Source: Halocatena marina (lineage in GTDB: Archaea; Halobacteriota; Halobacteria; Halobacteriales; Haloarculaceae). Taken from it: a stretch of DNA of 64,000 nt. The DNA lies in NCBI RefSeq assembly GCF_025913575.1, contig NZ_CP109785.1:2790001-2854000 (forward strand), written 5' to 3'. Position 1 is the first letter of the stretch. Every line of letters begins with the position of its first letter. Below the pieces are notes generated by a model. The model worked only from the letters and a program-made list of their open reading frames with translations. It was not told where the DNA came from and made no database searches. Made by a program: the position numbers and the translations under genes. Shown piece after piece: positions 37,246 through 46,504 of this stretch.

Positions 37246-38514
37246 CTACGCGAGATCGTGAATCTTCTCGGCGACGTGTCCCGCGAAGTCGCTCGTCGAG
37301 AGTTTGGTTCCGCCGCTGATCTGGCGTTCGATGTCGTAGGTGACTTGTTTGGAAGCGATCGTCTCCTCAAGCGCGTCACGGACGAGGTCGGCAGCGTCGT
37401 TCCAGCCGAGGTATTCGAGCATGATCCGTCCGGAGAGAATCATAGCCGTCGGGTTGACCTTGTCTTGTCCGGCGTACTTCGGTGCGGAGCCGTGAACGGG
37501 TTCGGCAAGGAACAGGCCGTCACCGATGTTCGCGCCGGGAGCAATGCCCAGCCCACCGATCTGTGCTCCACAGGCATCAGAGAGGTAATCACCGTTGAGG
37601 TTCGGAAGCGCAAGCACGTCGTACTGAGCGGTGCGAGTGAGGATCTGCTGGAGCATGTTGTCGGCTATGCGGTCGTTGACAACGACAGCGTCTTCTGGTG
37701 GCTCACCGTCGCGTTCCTCCCAGAGCGTATCCTCAGTGATGACTTCGTTTCCGTACTCCTCGTCAGCGACCTCATAGCCCCAGTCGCGGAACGCGCCTTC
37801 GGTGAACTTCATGATGTTCCCCTTGTGGACGAGCGTCACCGAGTCGCGGTCGTTTTCGAGCGCGTAGTCGATGGCCTTCCGGACCAGCCGCTTGGTTCCA
37901 AATTCGGTGATCGGCTTGATACCGATACCGACCGGTCCGTCGTGGATGGTGTCTCCGTAGCCCATCTCCTCCTCGATGAATTCACGAACTGCTTCGACTT
38001 CATCAGAACCAGACTCCCACTCGATGCCCGCATACACGTCCTCTGTGTTCTCCCGGAACGACACCATATCCATCTGGTCGGGTCTGCTGACCGGTGACGG
38101 GACGCCCTCTAGGTGGAACGTCGGTCGCATGTTCGTATAGAGGTCGAGTCGCTTGCGCAGCGCGACGTTCAGACTCCGGAATCCAGCTCCGACCGGCGTC
38201 GTCAGTGGCCCCTTGATTGACACCTTGAACTCTTTCATCGCCTCGATGGTGTCTGCCGGAAGATTCTCGTCGTACATCTCTCGGGCCGATTCACCGGCGT
38301 AGACGCGCATCCAGTGGATCTCACGTCCGGTTGCCTTCGCTGCTGCCTGCAGGACGGTTTGTGCGGCAGGTCCAACATCCTGCCCGATTCCATCACCGTG
38401 AATAATTGGAATGATCGGATCCTCGGGAACGTCTAGCTCGTCGGACTCGGGATCGACTACGTCAATAGCTGCACCTCCCTCCGGTACGTCGACTCTATCG
38501 TAAACGAAAGACAT
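37246..38514 (-). CDS. icd: isocitrate dehydrogenase (NADP-type)
   Basis: The 422-residue enzyme oxidatively decarboxylates isocitrate to 2-oxoglutarate in the TCA cycle. Conserved residues appear in FRSLNVALRKRLDLYTNMRP (broken for length, near residue 110), the YALENDRDSVTLVHKGNIMK Lys region, and the metal-binding aspartates in LNGDYLSDACGAQIGGLG near residue 310. ATG 38514 gives MSFVYDRVDVPEGG. A TTATTAACC element about 35 nt upstream is a likely TATA box. Confidence 0.96.
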   Translation of the reverse strand: MSFVYDRVDVPEGGAAIDVVDPESDELDVPEDPIIPIIHGDGIGQDVGPAAQTVLQAAAKATGREIHWMRVYAGESAREMYDENLPADTIEAMKEFKVSIKGPLTTPVGAGFRSLNVALRKRLDLYTNMRPTFHLEGVPSPVSRPDQMDMVSFRENTEDVYAGIEWESGSDEVEAVREFIEEEMGYGDTIHDGPVGIGIKPITEFGTKRLVRKAIDYALENDRDSVTLVHKGNIMKFTEGAFRDWGYEVADEEYGNEVITEDTLWEERDGEPPEDAVVVNDRIADNMLQQILTRTAQYDVLALPNLNGDYLSDACGAQIGGLGIAPGANIGDGLFLAEPVHGSAPKYAGQDKVNPTAMILSGRIMLEYLGWNDAADLVRDALEETIASKQVTYDIERQISGGTKLSTSDFAGHVAEKIHDLA

Positions 38515-38875
38515 ATAGAAAAATTTCGTCGTCGGGCTAAAAGTTCTGCCGTTATTAACCCACAAACGTGGATGAACGATGAAGAACAATATTCTATGAG
38601 ATATATATTCATCCGTCGAGATTAAATAACGAACTGTTGTAACTTCTAATCGCTGCGTAGTACCATCAATTGTAGGGAAAGTAATATGCTTCTGAATGTT
38701 GAGGGAGGGATAGCTGATCCTAAACGAGGCGTAATTGGTTGTTCTGTCTACGATTATTGTCGTGAGGAATTCCGTTGGTCCGCTCGTTCAATGTGATGAA
38801 GAGAGGACAGACGAAGATTCGCTTCTTAGTGAGGACATCTACGTCGACGCTGACGGTGACGGTGTGAGGTCCGGT
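38515..38875. other. intergenic region upstream of icd
   Basis: This 361-nt stretch holds the icd promoter (GTTATTAACC near 38553) and AT-rich segments. A 36-codon plus-strand frame starting MLLNVEGGIADPKRG near 38685 has no ribosome-binding site and no recognised family. Nothing more is supported. Confidence 0.4.
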
Positions 38876-39202
38876 TTACGATTTGTTCGACGACGCGGCG
38901 CTGGATGATCGCGGGCCGTACACGAATATGGAATGAACGAGCCCGATCATGGAGAACAGAAGGGCGAACAGCATACTCCACGTAAGGATATCTCCTGTGC
39001 AATGGTCGAACAGATCGTGCTGCGCTATTACAGTGAAGAATGTCGCTAGCCCCGAAAAGAGGTTTATGCGGCCGAATGTATCCATCACTTTCTGTTTATA
39101 TACGATCACGAGAATGAGAAATGAACTGCCAACGAGTGCAAACAGCGTGATCATATCGGTGGACGCAACAATGGACGCTGCATCACAAGGATTTCCACTC
39201 AT
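38876..39202 (-). CDS. three-helix membrane protein
   Basis: The protein has about 108 residues starting MSGNPCDAASIVAS. It has three hydrophobic segments (MITLFALVGSSFLILVIVY, INLFSGLATFFTVIAQHDL and TWSMLFALLFSMIGLVHSIF) and a serine-rich tail. A longer frame to 39361 adds a polar non-conserved N-terminus and is rejected. No function is recognised. The 290-nt region upstream contains no clear gene. Confidence 0.55.
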   Translation of the reverse strand: MSGNPCDAASIVASTDMITLFALVGSSFLILVIVYKQKVMDTFGRINLFSGLATFFTVIAQHDLFDHCTGDILTWSMLFALLFSMIGLVHSIFVYGPRSSSAASSNKS

Positions 39203-39493
39203 CGAATTTTTCTCTCGTAATACGGAGATGTCTACAGTCCTAACTCTTCTGGCACCTAGCACTTGGCGGTGGGATACCTCATTCTCCGGTTCTGTAACTG
39301 CACCGAGTGCAGTTTGGGCCTCATTGAAAACCAAAACGGAGTACACAGGATACATCGACACACGTGCCGAGGTCGTGGAGGAAGTACCTGTTCTCCGGCA
39401 GGCACCTCTGATCGGAAAGTGTGAATGTGTCGAAAATTGCCATTGTGGCTGCTGGCAGCATCATACAGTATGCACGGATAGCGATTCAACAGT

Positions 39494-40297
39494 TCACAGG
39501 TCAACCCGGGAAAACCACCAATATCCAACAGAGACTGGAACGACTGCCCACACGATGAGAATCAGCGACATCATCGGGGGTGCAAGGAGTGGCCCAGAGA
39601 CGGATTCGGCGTAGATCGCCCGAGGCGGGGTGACGATCTGACTGTACGCACCGAACGGACTCAGTGTCCCGACGAAGTGAGCGATCCGCTCAAGAGTCGT
39701 TAGTTCTCCGTACGGCGGTCCTTCTGACTCAGCGATCGTACTGACAATGTGCGGCCAGAGAGCCGCCCAGACGTAGAAGCCGAGAGCCACCCCAACTGCC
39801 CGCAATCGGGTCGAGGAGACGGCCGATACAGCGATGCCAACTGAGGTGTACGCCACACAGAGCAGGAGTGTGAACGCGGCGAGGCCAAACAGCGAGCTCG
39901 GACTCACATCGGCAGGGAGCAACAACACGATCAAACCAACCAGCACGAATCCAACGACGACCGACGCAGAGACGGTGACGACACGGGAGGCGAGTGTCCC
40001 CACGTAGACGTCTGTTTTCGTCAGCGGCGTTCCAAACAGAAGCCTGAGACGACCGGAGTCGCGGTCGGCGGCGATCGTCACTGCGGTGGTCAGCAACGCA
40101 CCGAACGGGACTACTGTCCCGACAATGAGCCATAGCGATAATGCAAGAAAGTCAGCGGTCAGTGGCCCGTTCGACAGCACGTGTCCGGCGATGATGCCAC
40201 CGAACATCGCGCCGAGCGATAGGGCAAGCAGGAGTTTGCCGGCGATCGTCCGTCGAACCACGGTGAGATCGTGACGCAAAACATCGATGGTCGTCAT
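39494..40297 (-). CDS. ABC-2 type transporter permease
   Basis: The 267-residue membrane protein has six transmembrane segments (e.g. LLLALSLGAMFGGIIAGHV, VVVGFVLVGLIVLLLPA, LFGLAAFTLLLCVAYTSVGI). The motif RDSGRLRLLFGTPLTKTDVY near residue 80 is typical of ABC-2 permeases. Its start overlaps the end of the ATPase gene by 4 nt, so the two form one exporter operon. The substrate is not evident. Confidence 0.88.
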   Translation of the reverse strand: MTTIDVLRHDLTVVRRTIAGKLLLALSLGAMFGGIIAGHVLSNGPLTADFLALSLWLIVGTVVPFGALLTTAVTIAADRDSGRLRLLFGTPLTKTDVYVGTLASRVVTVSASVVVGFVLVGLIVLLLPADVSPSSLFGLAAFTLLLCVAYTSVGIAVSAVSSTRLRAVGVALGFYVWAALWPHIVSTIAESEGPPYGELTTLERIAHFVGTLSPFGAYSQIVTPPRAIYAESVSGPLLAPPMMSLILIVWAVVPVSVGYWWFSRVDL

Positions 40298-41259
40298 TCG
40301 ACAGCCTCCGTGGCGTCGCCCGTCATATCGTCGCTTGATCGATCGTGTTCGACTGTTGCATCAAACACGGTCTCTAAGTCCGTCCCATCGAGTTCGAAGT
40401 CACGGACTGAGCAAGTGTGGTTGACGAGCTCAATCACGTCGGCTTTCGCCGCCGGAGCGGTGCAGTCCAGCGACAATGTATGACCGTCCTCGGTGACGTT
40501 CCTGACGTCATCGACTGATCGCACTCGTTCGAGGAGCTTCGCAGCCGGTGCATCATCGACGAACAATCGAAGCCGTTCCGAGCCACTGGACCGGTCGGCG
40601 AGCGCATCGACATCATCGATTGAAACGAGACGACCGTCGTTGACGATTCCAACGCGATCACAGACTGCCTCGACCTCAGCGAGCCGGTGGCTAGAGAAAA
40701 AGATCGTTGTGCCATCGGCGGCACGGTCGCGGATACACTCTCGAACGAGCGCAATTCCCTCCGGATCTAATCCTGATGTCGGCTCATCGAGGATCAGGAG
40801 ATCAGGATCACCAGCGAGTGCCGTCGCCAGCACGAGCCGTTGTTGCATCCCCTTCGAGTAGTCGCCGGCAGGTCTGTCACACGCTTTTCCACTGAGACCC
40901 ACTGCATCGCAGAGTCGCTCTGGATCATCGTCAGCGTCCTTCAATCGCAGGAACGTACGGATATGCTCTCGCCCGCTCATCCCATCGTACACGTCGTACT
41001 GTTCCGGCAGGACGCCGATCCGGTGGCGGGCTGGCCGCGGATCGCTCGTCATGTTCGTCCCGAAGACGGATACCTGACCCTCAGTCGGCGTCTTTAACCC
41101 GAGGACGAGATCAATCATCGTCGATTTGCCGGCACCATTCGGGCCGAGGAGTCCGAACACCGATCCAGACCGGACAGCGAGGTCGACCCCATCAACGGCA
41201 GTCACCGAGCCAAACCGCTTTGTCAAGGCCACCATCTCAATAGCGTTCTGTGTACTCAC
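40294..41259 (-). CDS. ABC transporter ATP-binding protein
   Basis: The 321-residue ATPase has Walker [10 protein letters not shown], the signature YSKGMQQRL (an LSGGQ variant) and Walker [13 protein letters not shown], then an H-loop (FFSSHRL). The C-terminal about 90 residues form the extra domain seen in DrrA/NatA-type exporters. GTG 41259 is chosen as start ([17 protein letters not shown]); ATG 41235 is an alternative. An imperfect inverted repeat lies just upstream. Confidence 0.92.
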   Translation of the reverse strand: MSTQNAIEMVALTKRFGSVTAVDGVDLAVRSGSVFGLLGPNGAGKSTMIDLVLGLKTPTEGQVSVFGTNMTSDPRPARHRIGVLPEQYDVYDGMSGREHIRTFLRLKDADDDPERLCDAVGLSGKACDRPAGDYSKGMQQRLVLATALAGDPDLLILDEPTSGLDPEGIALVRECIRDRAADGTTIFFSSHRLAEVEAVCDRVGIVNDGRLVSIDDVDALADRSSGSERLRLFVDDAPAAKLLERVRSVDDVRNVTEDGHTLSLDCTAPAAKADVIELVNHTCSVRDFELDGTDLETVFDATVEHDRSSDDMTGDATEAVE

Positions 41260-41280
41260 AGTGCTACGTCCGTATATCAC

Positions 41281-41625
41281 TCCGTAAATTTGTCTGATAT
41301 ATTCTTTAATATCGGATGATGAATTGGAGAGACGGCACTGTCTCGATGAACAATTCAGCTTCGATAATCACCGACTGCTCAACCTGATAGTGTGTTCTGA
41401 TGCAACGTTCCAGACAACGGTTAAATAATCGTGAGAACAAGTCGTTTTTATTACCTACCTGAACACATATTAGATGTCGAACTTGTTAGAAGAATTCCAA
41501 GCGCCGGATCTCTCTTGAACGACACGTGTTGGTAGAACACCAGCCACAAGGAGTGAAATTCCAGTCCCCGTAACCACCACAAACGAACGACAGTTTCAAT
41601 CCGTATTCAATCGACAAACACCACA
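41281..41625. other. divergent intergenic region of the ABC exporter
   Basis: This 345-nt stretch holds the exporter promoter, a GGTTAAATAATCG TATA-like element at about 41418 and a T-run (CGTTTTTATT) on the plus strand. A 14-codon frame MSNLLEEFQAPDLS at about 41474 lies suitably downstream of that TATA element, but it is too short to call. Confidence 0.4.
41293..41316. promoter_or_regulatory. imperfect inverted repeat upstream of the ABC exporter
   Basis: TCTGATAT-N8-ATATCGGA has 7 of 8 bp paired and overlaps the AT-rich promoter zone 34 nt before the ATPase start. It could be an operator; the evidence is only symmetry and position. Confidence 0.3.
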
Positions 41626-41835
41626 ATGACTGCAGCGGTGCACAAAGCGAACCCGTGGGTACTCATCATCGGAGGAAGTGCTGTCATCGCCGCCGTACTC
41701 GGTCAGGCAGCGATCCTCGGCCTGATTCTCTCACCAGAGAGCCAAGGAAAGTGGATTCTCTTCGCGATCTCTGCACTCGGCCTGCTCGGATTCGTAGGCG
41801 TCGGGACGATACTCACAGGATTCCTCGATCGGTGA
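41626..41835 (+). CDS. small two-helix membrane protein
   Basis: The 69-residue protein has two hydrophobic helices (PWVLIIGGSAVIAAVLGQAA and WILFAISALGLLGFVGVG) separated by a short polar loop with SPESQGK. It is convergent with the RidA-family gene, with 2 nt between the stops. Function is unknown. Confidence 0.65.
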   Translation: MTAAVHKANPWVLIIGGSAVIAAVLGQAAILGLILSPESQGKWILFAISALGLLGFVGVGTILTGFLDR

Positions 41836-41837
41836 TG

Positions 41838-42224
41838 TTATGCGTCGACGACCGCATCCGCTTCGATCTCAACGCACAACGCTGGATCGATGAGGCGATC
41901 GACTTCGACCATCGAGGCCGCTGGTCGAACGTCGCCGAACACCGCTTCGTGTGCGCGACCGATGGCTTCCCAGTCGTCGATGTCGGTGACGAACAGTCGC
42001 GTTCGGGTTACGTCCTCGATTCCCGCACCAACCGCTTCGAGCGTGCTCGCAATGGTCGCAAGTGCCTGCTCGGTCTGTTCGTACGGTCCCCCATCGATTG
42101 GGTCTCCGTTCTCGTCCGTTGCGGTCGTTCCTGCGACGTGGATGATATTCCCAGCACGGACAGCACGCGAGTAACCAACCTTCGATTCCCACGCCGTACC
42201 ACTCGAAACGGTTCGTCGTCGCAT
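41838..42224 (-). CDS. RidA-family protein
   Basis: The protein has about 128 residues (MRRRTVSSGTAWESKVGYSR). Family features are the AGNIIHVAGTTA segment and the C-terminal ALCVEIEADAVV; a conserved arginine in the segment VTRTRLFVTDIDDWEA near residue 80 fits the imine-deaminase site. RidA proteins hydrolyse reactive imines made by PLP enzymes. ATG 42233 is an alternative start that adds three residues. Confidence 0.88.
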   Translation of the reverse strand: MRRRTVSSGTAWESKVGYSRAVRAGNIIHVAGTTATDENGDPIDGGPYEQTEQALATIASTLEAVGAGIEDVTRTRLFVTDIDDWEAIGRAHEAVFGDVRPAASMVEVDRLIDPALCVEIEADAVVDA

Positions 42225-42286
42225 ACCCGACACTCTGTGGGAGATGCGATAACTGCTCGGGAGTGAAACTCCTGAGGAGAGAAGAA

Positions 42287-43339
42287 TTAGCTTCCAGCGT
42301 AGTGTTTTCCAGTGCCCTCGAGATCCGCACCGCCAACCGACGAACGAAGGCTGTGCATGCCATCATCGTCCGTAACGCCGAAATTCGTCTCGGTGAGTCC
42401 CTGAACGCGTTCTTCTTCCTCGGGGCTGAGTGGCGGAGTATCCGGGGCTGTTGCCCACTCGTCGATGTCGTCTGTCGTACGGAACGTCGGCGTAACAGCT
42501 GCCACCTCATCGTGGCTGAGAAGCCACTGAATGGCTGCTTGGCCCATCGTGCGCTCGCCATCGCGTTCGAGGAATCGCAGCGATTCGACTTTCTCCCAGC
42601 CGGTTTCGTACCATTCGTCGGGCCGGTACGCGCGGTGGTCGTCTGAATCGAGTTCGATATCCGGTGTGACCTGCTCGTTCAAAAGGCCCGAGGAGTGTGG
42701 AACGCGAGCAACAATGCTCGTGGCAGCGTCGTGTTCTCGGATCGTATCGATGAAGTGCTGTCCAGGCACCTGCTCGAAAACGTTGAAGACGGTCTGGATC
42801 GCGTCGAACTCGTTCTCGATGGCGCTATCACCGTCTGCGAGCCATCCGATAGACGGCCCGAGCGCCCAGCCGACGGCCCCGATTCGACCCTCTTCGCGGA
42901 GTTCATCGATCGTTTCGAGCACGTCGGGCGTGACTTCATCGACGTTCGCGTTGTGCAGTTGGAGGAGATCGACGTACTCGACACCGAGACGATCGAGCGA
43001 TCGTTCGACGGCAGTACGGAGATACTCGGGCGAAAGCTCTTTTGGGAGTTCGCCGTGACCGGCCTGCGGGTTGTTGTAGAAATCGTAGCCGACTTTCGTT
43101 CCGAGCGTGATCTCATCGCGGACCTCATCGAGCGCACGCCCCACGAGTTCCTCGCTATTCCCGTGACCGTAGACGTCACCAGTGTCAAAGAACGTAATAC
43201 CGCGATCAACGGCGTGCTGGACCATCTCAATCGCTTGTTCCTCAGTCCGGTCACCCCACCAGTCGGTGCCGACGACCCACGCCCCGAAGCCGACTTCACT
43301 GACCTCGATACCGCTGTCACCGAGCGTTCGATACTGCAT
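42287..43339 (-). CDS. aldo/keto reductase
   Basis: The 350-residue oxidoreductase begins MQYRTLGDSGIEVSEVGFG. The catalytic tetrad is visible: DTGDVYGHGNSE (Asp and Tyr, near residue 50), the Lys in LGTKVGYDFY, and the His in LLQLHNANVDE near residue 123. It uses NADPH to reduce carbonyls. The substrate is unknown; the alcohol dehydrogenase and quinone-reductase-like genes lie elsewhere and do not share its promoter sequence. Confidence 0.93.
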   Translation of the reverse strand: MQYRTLGDSGIEVSEVGFGAWVVGTDWWGDRTEEQAIEMVQHAVDRGITFFDTGDVYGHGNSEELVGRALDEVRDEITLGTKVGYDFYNNPQAGHGELPKELSPEYLRTAVERSLDRLGVEYVDLLQLHNANVDEVTPDVLETIDELREEGRIGAVGWALGPSIGWLADGDSAIENEFDAIQTVFNVFEQVPGQHFIDTIREHDAATSIVARVPHSSGLLNEQVTPDIELDSDDHRAYRPDEWYETGWEKVESLRFLERDGERTMGQAAIQWLLSHDEVAAVTPTFRTTDDIDEWATAPDTPPLSPEEEERVQGLTETNFGVTDDDGMHSLRSSVGGADLEGTGKHYAGS

Positions 43340-43542
43340 AGTTCGACTAGTGTGTCGGGTCACTTATCGAACGCGGTCTGCCGACACTACACCGACAGCA
43401 TGGCTGATGATGGTCGAATGGATCAAACGACGCTGGTTCGGATCAACCACCGCGTAGAGCGGTCCGTGACGGATATTCCTCTTGAGCTGAAAATTGTGGC
43501 ACGACGGAAACTCCTATAGTTGACCCACACGAACAGCGGGCC

Positions 43543-44442
43543 ATGACGAAACGTCACGTGTCGCTTCCCACGGGTGCAGAGAGTGGGTTGCGCGCGTTTA
43601 TCAGCGAAGTTGATGAGCGCTTATCAGGTCCGGAGGAAACCTGTGATGTCGTCGAAGACGTTCTCATCGACTTGTACGGGGACCGTCAAGCCTACGAACG
43701 GTGGCAGTCTGGAGAGTCAGTTTCGGCCGCGACTCGGGTTCGATTACAGGGCTACGATCCGTGTAACTCGACGCTGGAGAGCGAATACTACGCGGAAAAA
43801 GATGAAGAGAAATTTGAGCGATCGAAACACCTCCAGTGGCTCTGGCGGCAGTTCGACGCGACCCCGATGGCCGACAACATCGAATTTGCGCTGCGTTTCC
43901 GGCAGATGCTTGCAAACCATCTCTTCGAGGATGCTGGGGACAATCTCCGCATTTTCAAAGGGGTGACGTTCTCCTATGGACACAATATCTCCGTCGGTGA
44001 TAGCACCGTCATTCACGACGACGTTCACCTCGACGATCGCGGCAAGCTCACCATCGGCGACCGCGTGAGTATCTCGGATGACGCTCACATCTACTCGCAC
44101 GATCACGACGTTACCGACCAGACTGATGTCACAAATTTCCACACGATCATCGAGGACGACGCCCGTGTCACCTATGACTCGATGATCCGTGCAGGCGTAA
44201 AGATCGGTGAAAACAGTATCGTTGCAGCGAAGAGCGTCGCACAGCGCGACGTGCCTGCACATCACATCGCAGCAGGGACGCCTGCAAAGAGCATTGCAGT
44301 GAAACCCGACTGGGAAGATGTCGCAAAGCCGGTCGGAGAAGGGGCCGACAACCGCGAAGATCGGATGATTCCTTACGAGCTACCAGACGACCTTGATCCA
44401 TTCGACGAGTTCGAACGCGAGCGTTCAGCCGACGAACAGTAG
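43543..44442 (+). CDS. acyltransferase with hexapeptide-repeat (LbH) domain
   Basis: The 299-residue protein has a helical N-terminal half (residues 1-130) and a C-terminal left-handed beta-helix of hexapeptide repeats (e.g. ISVGDSTVIHDDVHLDD, LTIGDRVSISDDAHI). The active-site-like histidine is in YSHDHDVTDQ near residue 185. LbH acyltransferases move acetyl or other acyl groups onto sugars or amines. A conserved IVAAKSVAQRDVPAHHIAAGTPAK segment, cut here only for length, closes the fold. The acceptor is unknown. Confidence 0.88.
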   Translation: MTKRHVSLPTGAESGLRAFISEVDERLSGPEETCDVVEDVLIDLYGDRQAYERWQSGESVSAATRVRLQGYDPCNSTLESEYYAEKDEEKFERSKHLQWLWRQFDATPMADNIEFALRFRQMLANHLFEDAGDNLRIFKGVTFSYGHNISVGDSTVIHDDVHLDDRGKLTIGDRVSISDDAHIYSHDHDVTDQTDVTNFHTIIEDDARVTYDSMIRAGVKIGENSIVAAKSVAQRDVPAHHIAAGTPAKSIAVKPDWEDVAKPVGEGADNREDRMIPYELPDDLDPFDEFERERSADEQ

Positions 44443-44508
44443 GTCTGTACTCTCCCCGATTCTCGAACGGACCGATGGTTTTTCCATGGTCACACCAATC
44501 GTTGGTCA

Positions 44509-45648
44509 ATGAAGCGACGGACCTATCTCGGGCGTGTGGCGGTCGGTGTGGGTATTTGTGGTGGACTATCTGGGTGTATGGAAGACCGCGCTGGCGATGA
44601 AACCCAAACACCTGACGCTGGCCAGTCCGAAGCAACGGCGACACAGAACGGCTCGATTACTGAATCAACGTCCAACGGATCACAGTCCATCGCGGTCGAG
44701 ACTGTCGTCGAGAATCTCGAAGTTCCGTGGGGGGCCGCGTACCGGGGTGGGACGCTCTATCTGACCGAGCGACCGGGACGAGTCGTGCGCGTTGTCGATG
44801 GAGCGAGCGAGGTTGTTGCTGACTTCACCGGAAGCACGCAGACTGGTGGCGAAGGGGGACTCCTCGGACTCGTTTTTCATCCCAACGATTCCGCCATTGC
44901 CTTCACGTATCAGACCTACGACGACGGGAGCGGCCGACAGAACCGTATCGTTCGTCACAACGTTGCGAACGGCTGGACGCGCGAGCCTCTTCTCGACGGG
45001 ATTCCAGGAGGAACGATTCACGACGGGGGCCGCCTGTTCATTCACAACGGATCACTTTTTGCCACGACCGGTGATGCAAGCGAGTCAGAAGACGCACAGG
45101 ATACGAGCGTGTTAAACGGCAAGGTGCTCCGGCTAACCCTCGATGGACGTCCACATCCGGACAACCCGTTTGGGAACGCTGTTTTCACGTACGGTCACCG
45201 GAATCCGGAGGGTCTTGCCACCCGTGATGGAGCGCTGTACGCGATTGAACACGGTCCGAGCAGTGATGACGAGGTCAATCGACTAGAAAAGGGAGGAAAC
45301 TACGGCTGGCCCGAGGTAACCGGCCCGAGCGACAATCCCGAGTTTGTGGACCCAGTCCAGACGTACGAGGATATCATCGCGCCCGGTGGTGGCGTGTTCT
45401 ACGCCGGTCCCATCGAACAGTGGCAGGGCGATCTCTTCATCGGGACGCTCGCCGGGGAGCATCTCCGGCGCGTGCGGATACGCAACGGAACTGTCACCGA
45501 AGACGAGCCGCTGTACGATGAGTATGGTCGTCTGCGCACGACGTTCGTCGGACCCGATAACCATCTCTACGCGACGACGAGTAACCGCGACGGCCGCGGC
45601 ACGCCGGAATCAGGAGACGATAAAGTCCTCCGGTTCCGCCCAGCATGA
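44509..45648 (+). CDS. PQQ-dependent sugar (aldose/sorbosone) dehydrogenase, Tat lipoprotein
   Basis: The 379-residue protein starts with a Tat-like signal (RRTYLGRVAVGV) and a lipobox (LSGC, Cys near residue 22), so it is predicted exported folded and lipid-anchored. The mature part is a six-bladed beta-propeller of the glucose/sorbosone dehydrogenase family, with GGEGGLLGLVFHP and YGHRNPEGLA near residue 230 and a C-terminal metal/cofactor region. It probably oxidises a sugar outside the cell. Its last 4 nt overlap the Nmad3-like gene. Confidence 0.88.
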   Translation: MKRRTYLGRVAVGVGICGGLSGCMEDRAGDETQTPDAGQSEATATQNGSITESTSNGSQSIAVETVVENLEVPWGAAYRGGTLYLTERPGRVVRVVDGASEVVADFTGSTQTGGEGGLLGLVFHPNDSAIAFTYQTYDDGSGRQNRIVRHNVANGWTREPLLDGIPGGTIHDGGRLFIHNGSLFATTGDASESEDAQDTSVLNGKVLRLTLDGRPHPDNPFGNAVFTYGHRNPEGLATRDGALYAIEHGPSSDDEVNRLEKGGNYGWPEVTGPSDNPEFVDPVQTYEDIIAPGGGVFYAGPIEQWQGDLFIGTLAGEHLRRVRIRNGTVTEDEPLYDEYGRLRTTFVGPDNHLYATTSNRDGRGTPESGDDKVLRFRPA

Positions 45649-46343
45649 GAGCCATTGCGATCAACGTTGGCGCGAACACGAACACACCGGGATTTCGCGG
45701 GCCAGTGTATCCGAACGGAGAGTTTGAGTACATCCCGATTCCGGAGTCGAAGCCGACGAGGACTCAGATTCCGACGTACGGCGATCTCGATCTCAGAAGT
45801 GCCATTCCCGACGATCTCCGGGATGTGTCGGTGCATCTCGATCCGGAGTTTGCCGAGTACTCCTGTTGTGAGAGGTACACGTACGGCGACGATCACGGGG
45901 TGAAGGCTGGACCACTCTCGACACTCGAGTCGGGAGATTGGTTGCTGTTCTACGCGACGCTCTCGACGGCCGACGCACCGGCACCAGAGCAGCCACCCGG
46001 GTGGGGCGCATACTGTATCGGTGGGTTTCGTGTTCAGAGTGTTGTGAGTGGACAGGAGTACGCGACGGTATCCGAGACCGAACGGGCACCGTTCCAGAAC
46101 AACGCGCACGTCAAACGCGAGGAGTTCGACGCGCGTGTGCTCGTGTTGGGTGATCCGGAGGATTCGAGATTGTTCGAGCGAGCAGTCCCGTTGAGCGGAT
46201 CAAAAGGGACGGCTCCGAATGAAATTGTGACTGAACTGTCGAACGACTCCGGAAAGGGTCCGTGGTGGCGACGGCCGTTGCGATTCGATGACGGAGCGTG
46301 TGAGGAACTGCTGGAGATCATCGAAGATGAGAATGTGGAGTAG
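45645..46343 (+). CDS. Nmad3-family putative nucleotide-modification protein
   Basis: The 232-residue protein begins MRAIAINVGANTNTPGFRGP and continues VYPNGEFEYIPIPESK. That pattern is characteristic of the nucleotide modification-associated domain 3 (Nmad3), a family linked to DNA base modification. The start overlaps the upstream lipoprotein dehydrogenase by 4 nt (ATGA), implying translational coupling. No other modification gene is near, so its role in this host locus is unclear. Confidence 0.7.
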   Translation: MRAIAINVGANTNTPGFRGPVYPNGEFEYIPIPESKPTRTQIPTYGDLDLRSAIPDDLRDVSVHLDPEFAEYSCCERYTYGDDHGVKAGPLSTLESGDWLLFYATLSTADAPAPEQPPGWGAYCIGGFRVQSVVSGQEYATVSETERAPFQNNAHVKREEFDARVLVLGDPEDSRLFERAVPLSGSKGTAPNEIVTELSNDSGKGPWWRRPLRFDDGACEELLEIIEDENVE

Positions 46344-46504
46344 GAGTTTATCAGACAGCCAATATTTGAGATAAGAGTGTGAAGACGGAGTCTCATTCAG
46401 AAGTCGTCGCTGGCCACATATATAAGATTAAAAACATTTATTGCACTTCTATGATGAGGTAATACATGCGTTTTAAACTTCTTCAATTCTCAATAGAGAG
46501 TCGA

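Noticed and set aside
38685..38795. 36-codon frame MLLNVEGGIADPKRG upstream of icd
   Set aside because: No ribosome-binding site, no recognised family, and it lies in an AT-rich promoter region.
44480..44500. Short inverted repeats around CCAATCGTTGG before the sugar dehydrogenase
   Set aside because: Four-base arms are expected by chance in this much sequence.
46344..46504. Search for a repeat of the tRNA-Gly 3' end at the far edge of the AT-rich orphan locus
   Set aside because: No match of the T-arm sequence was found by eye, so integration at tRNA-Gly is not demonstrated.
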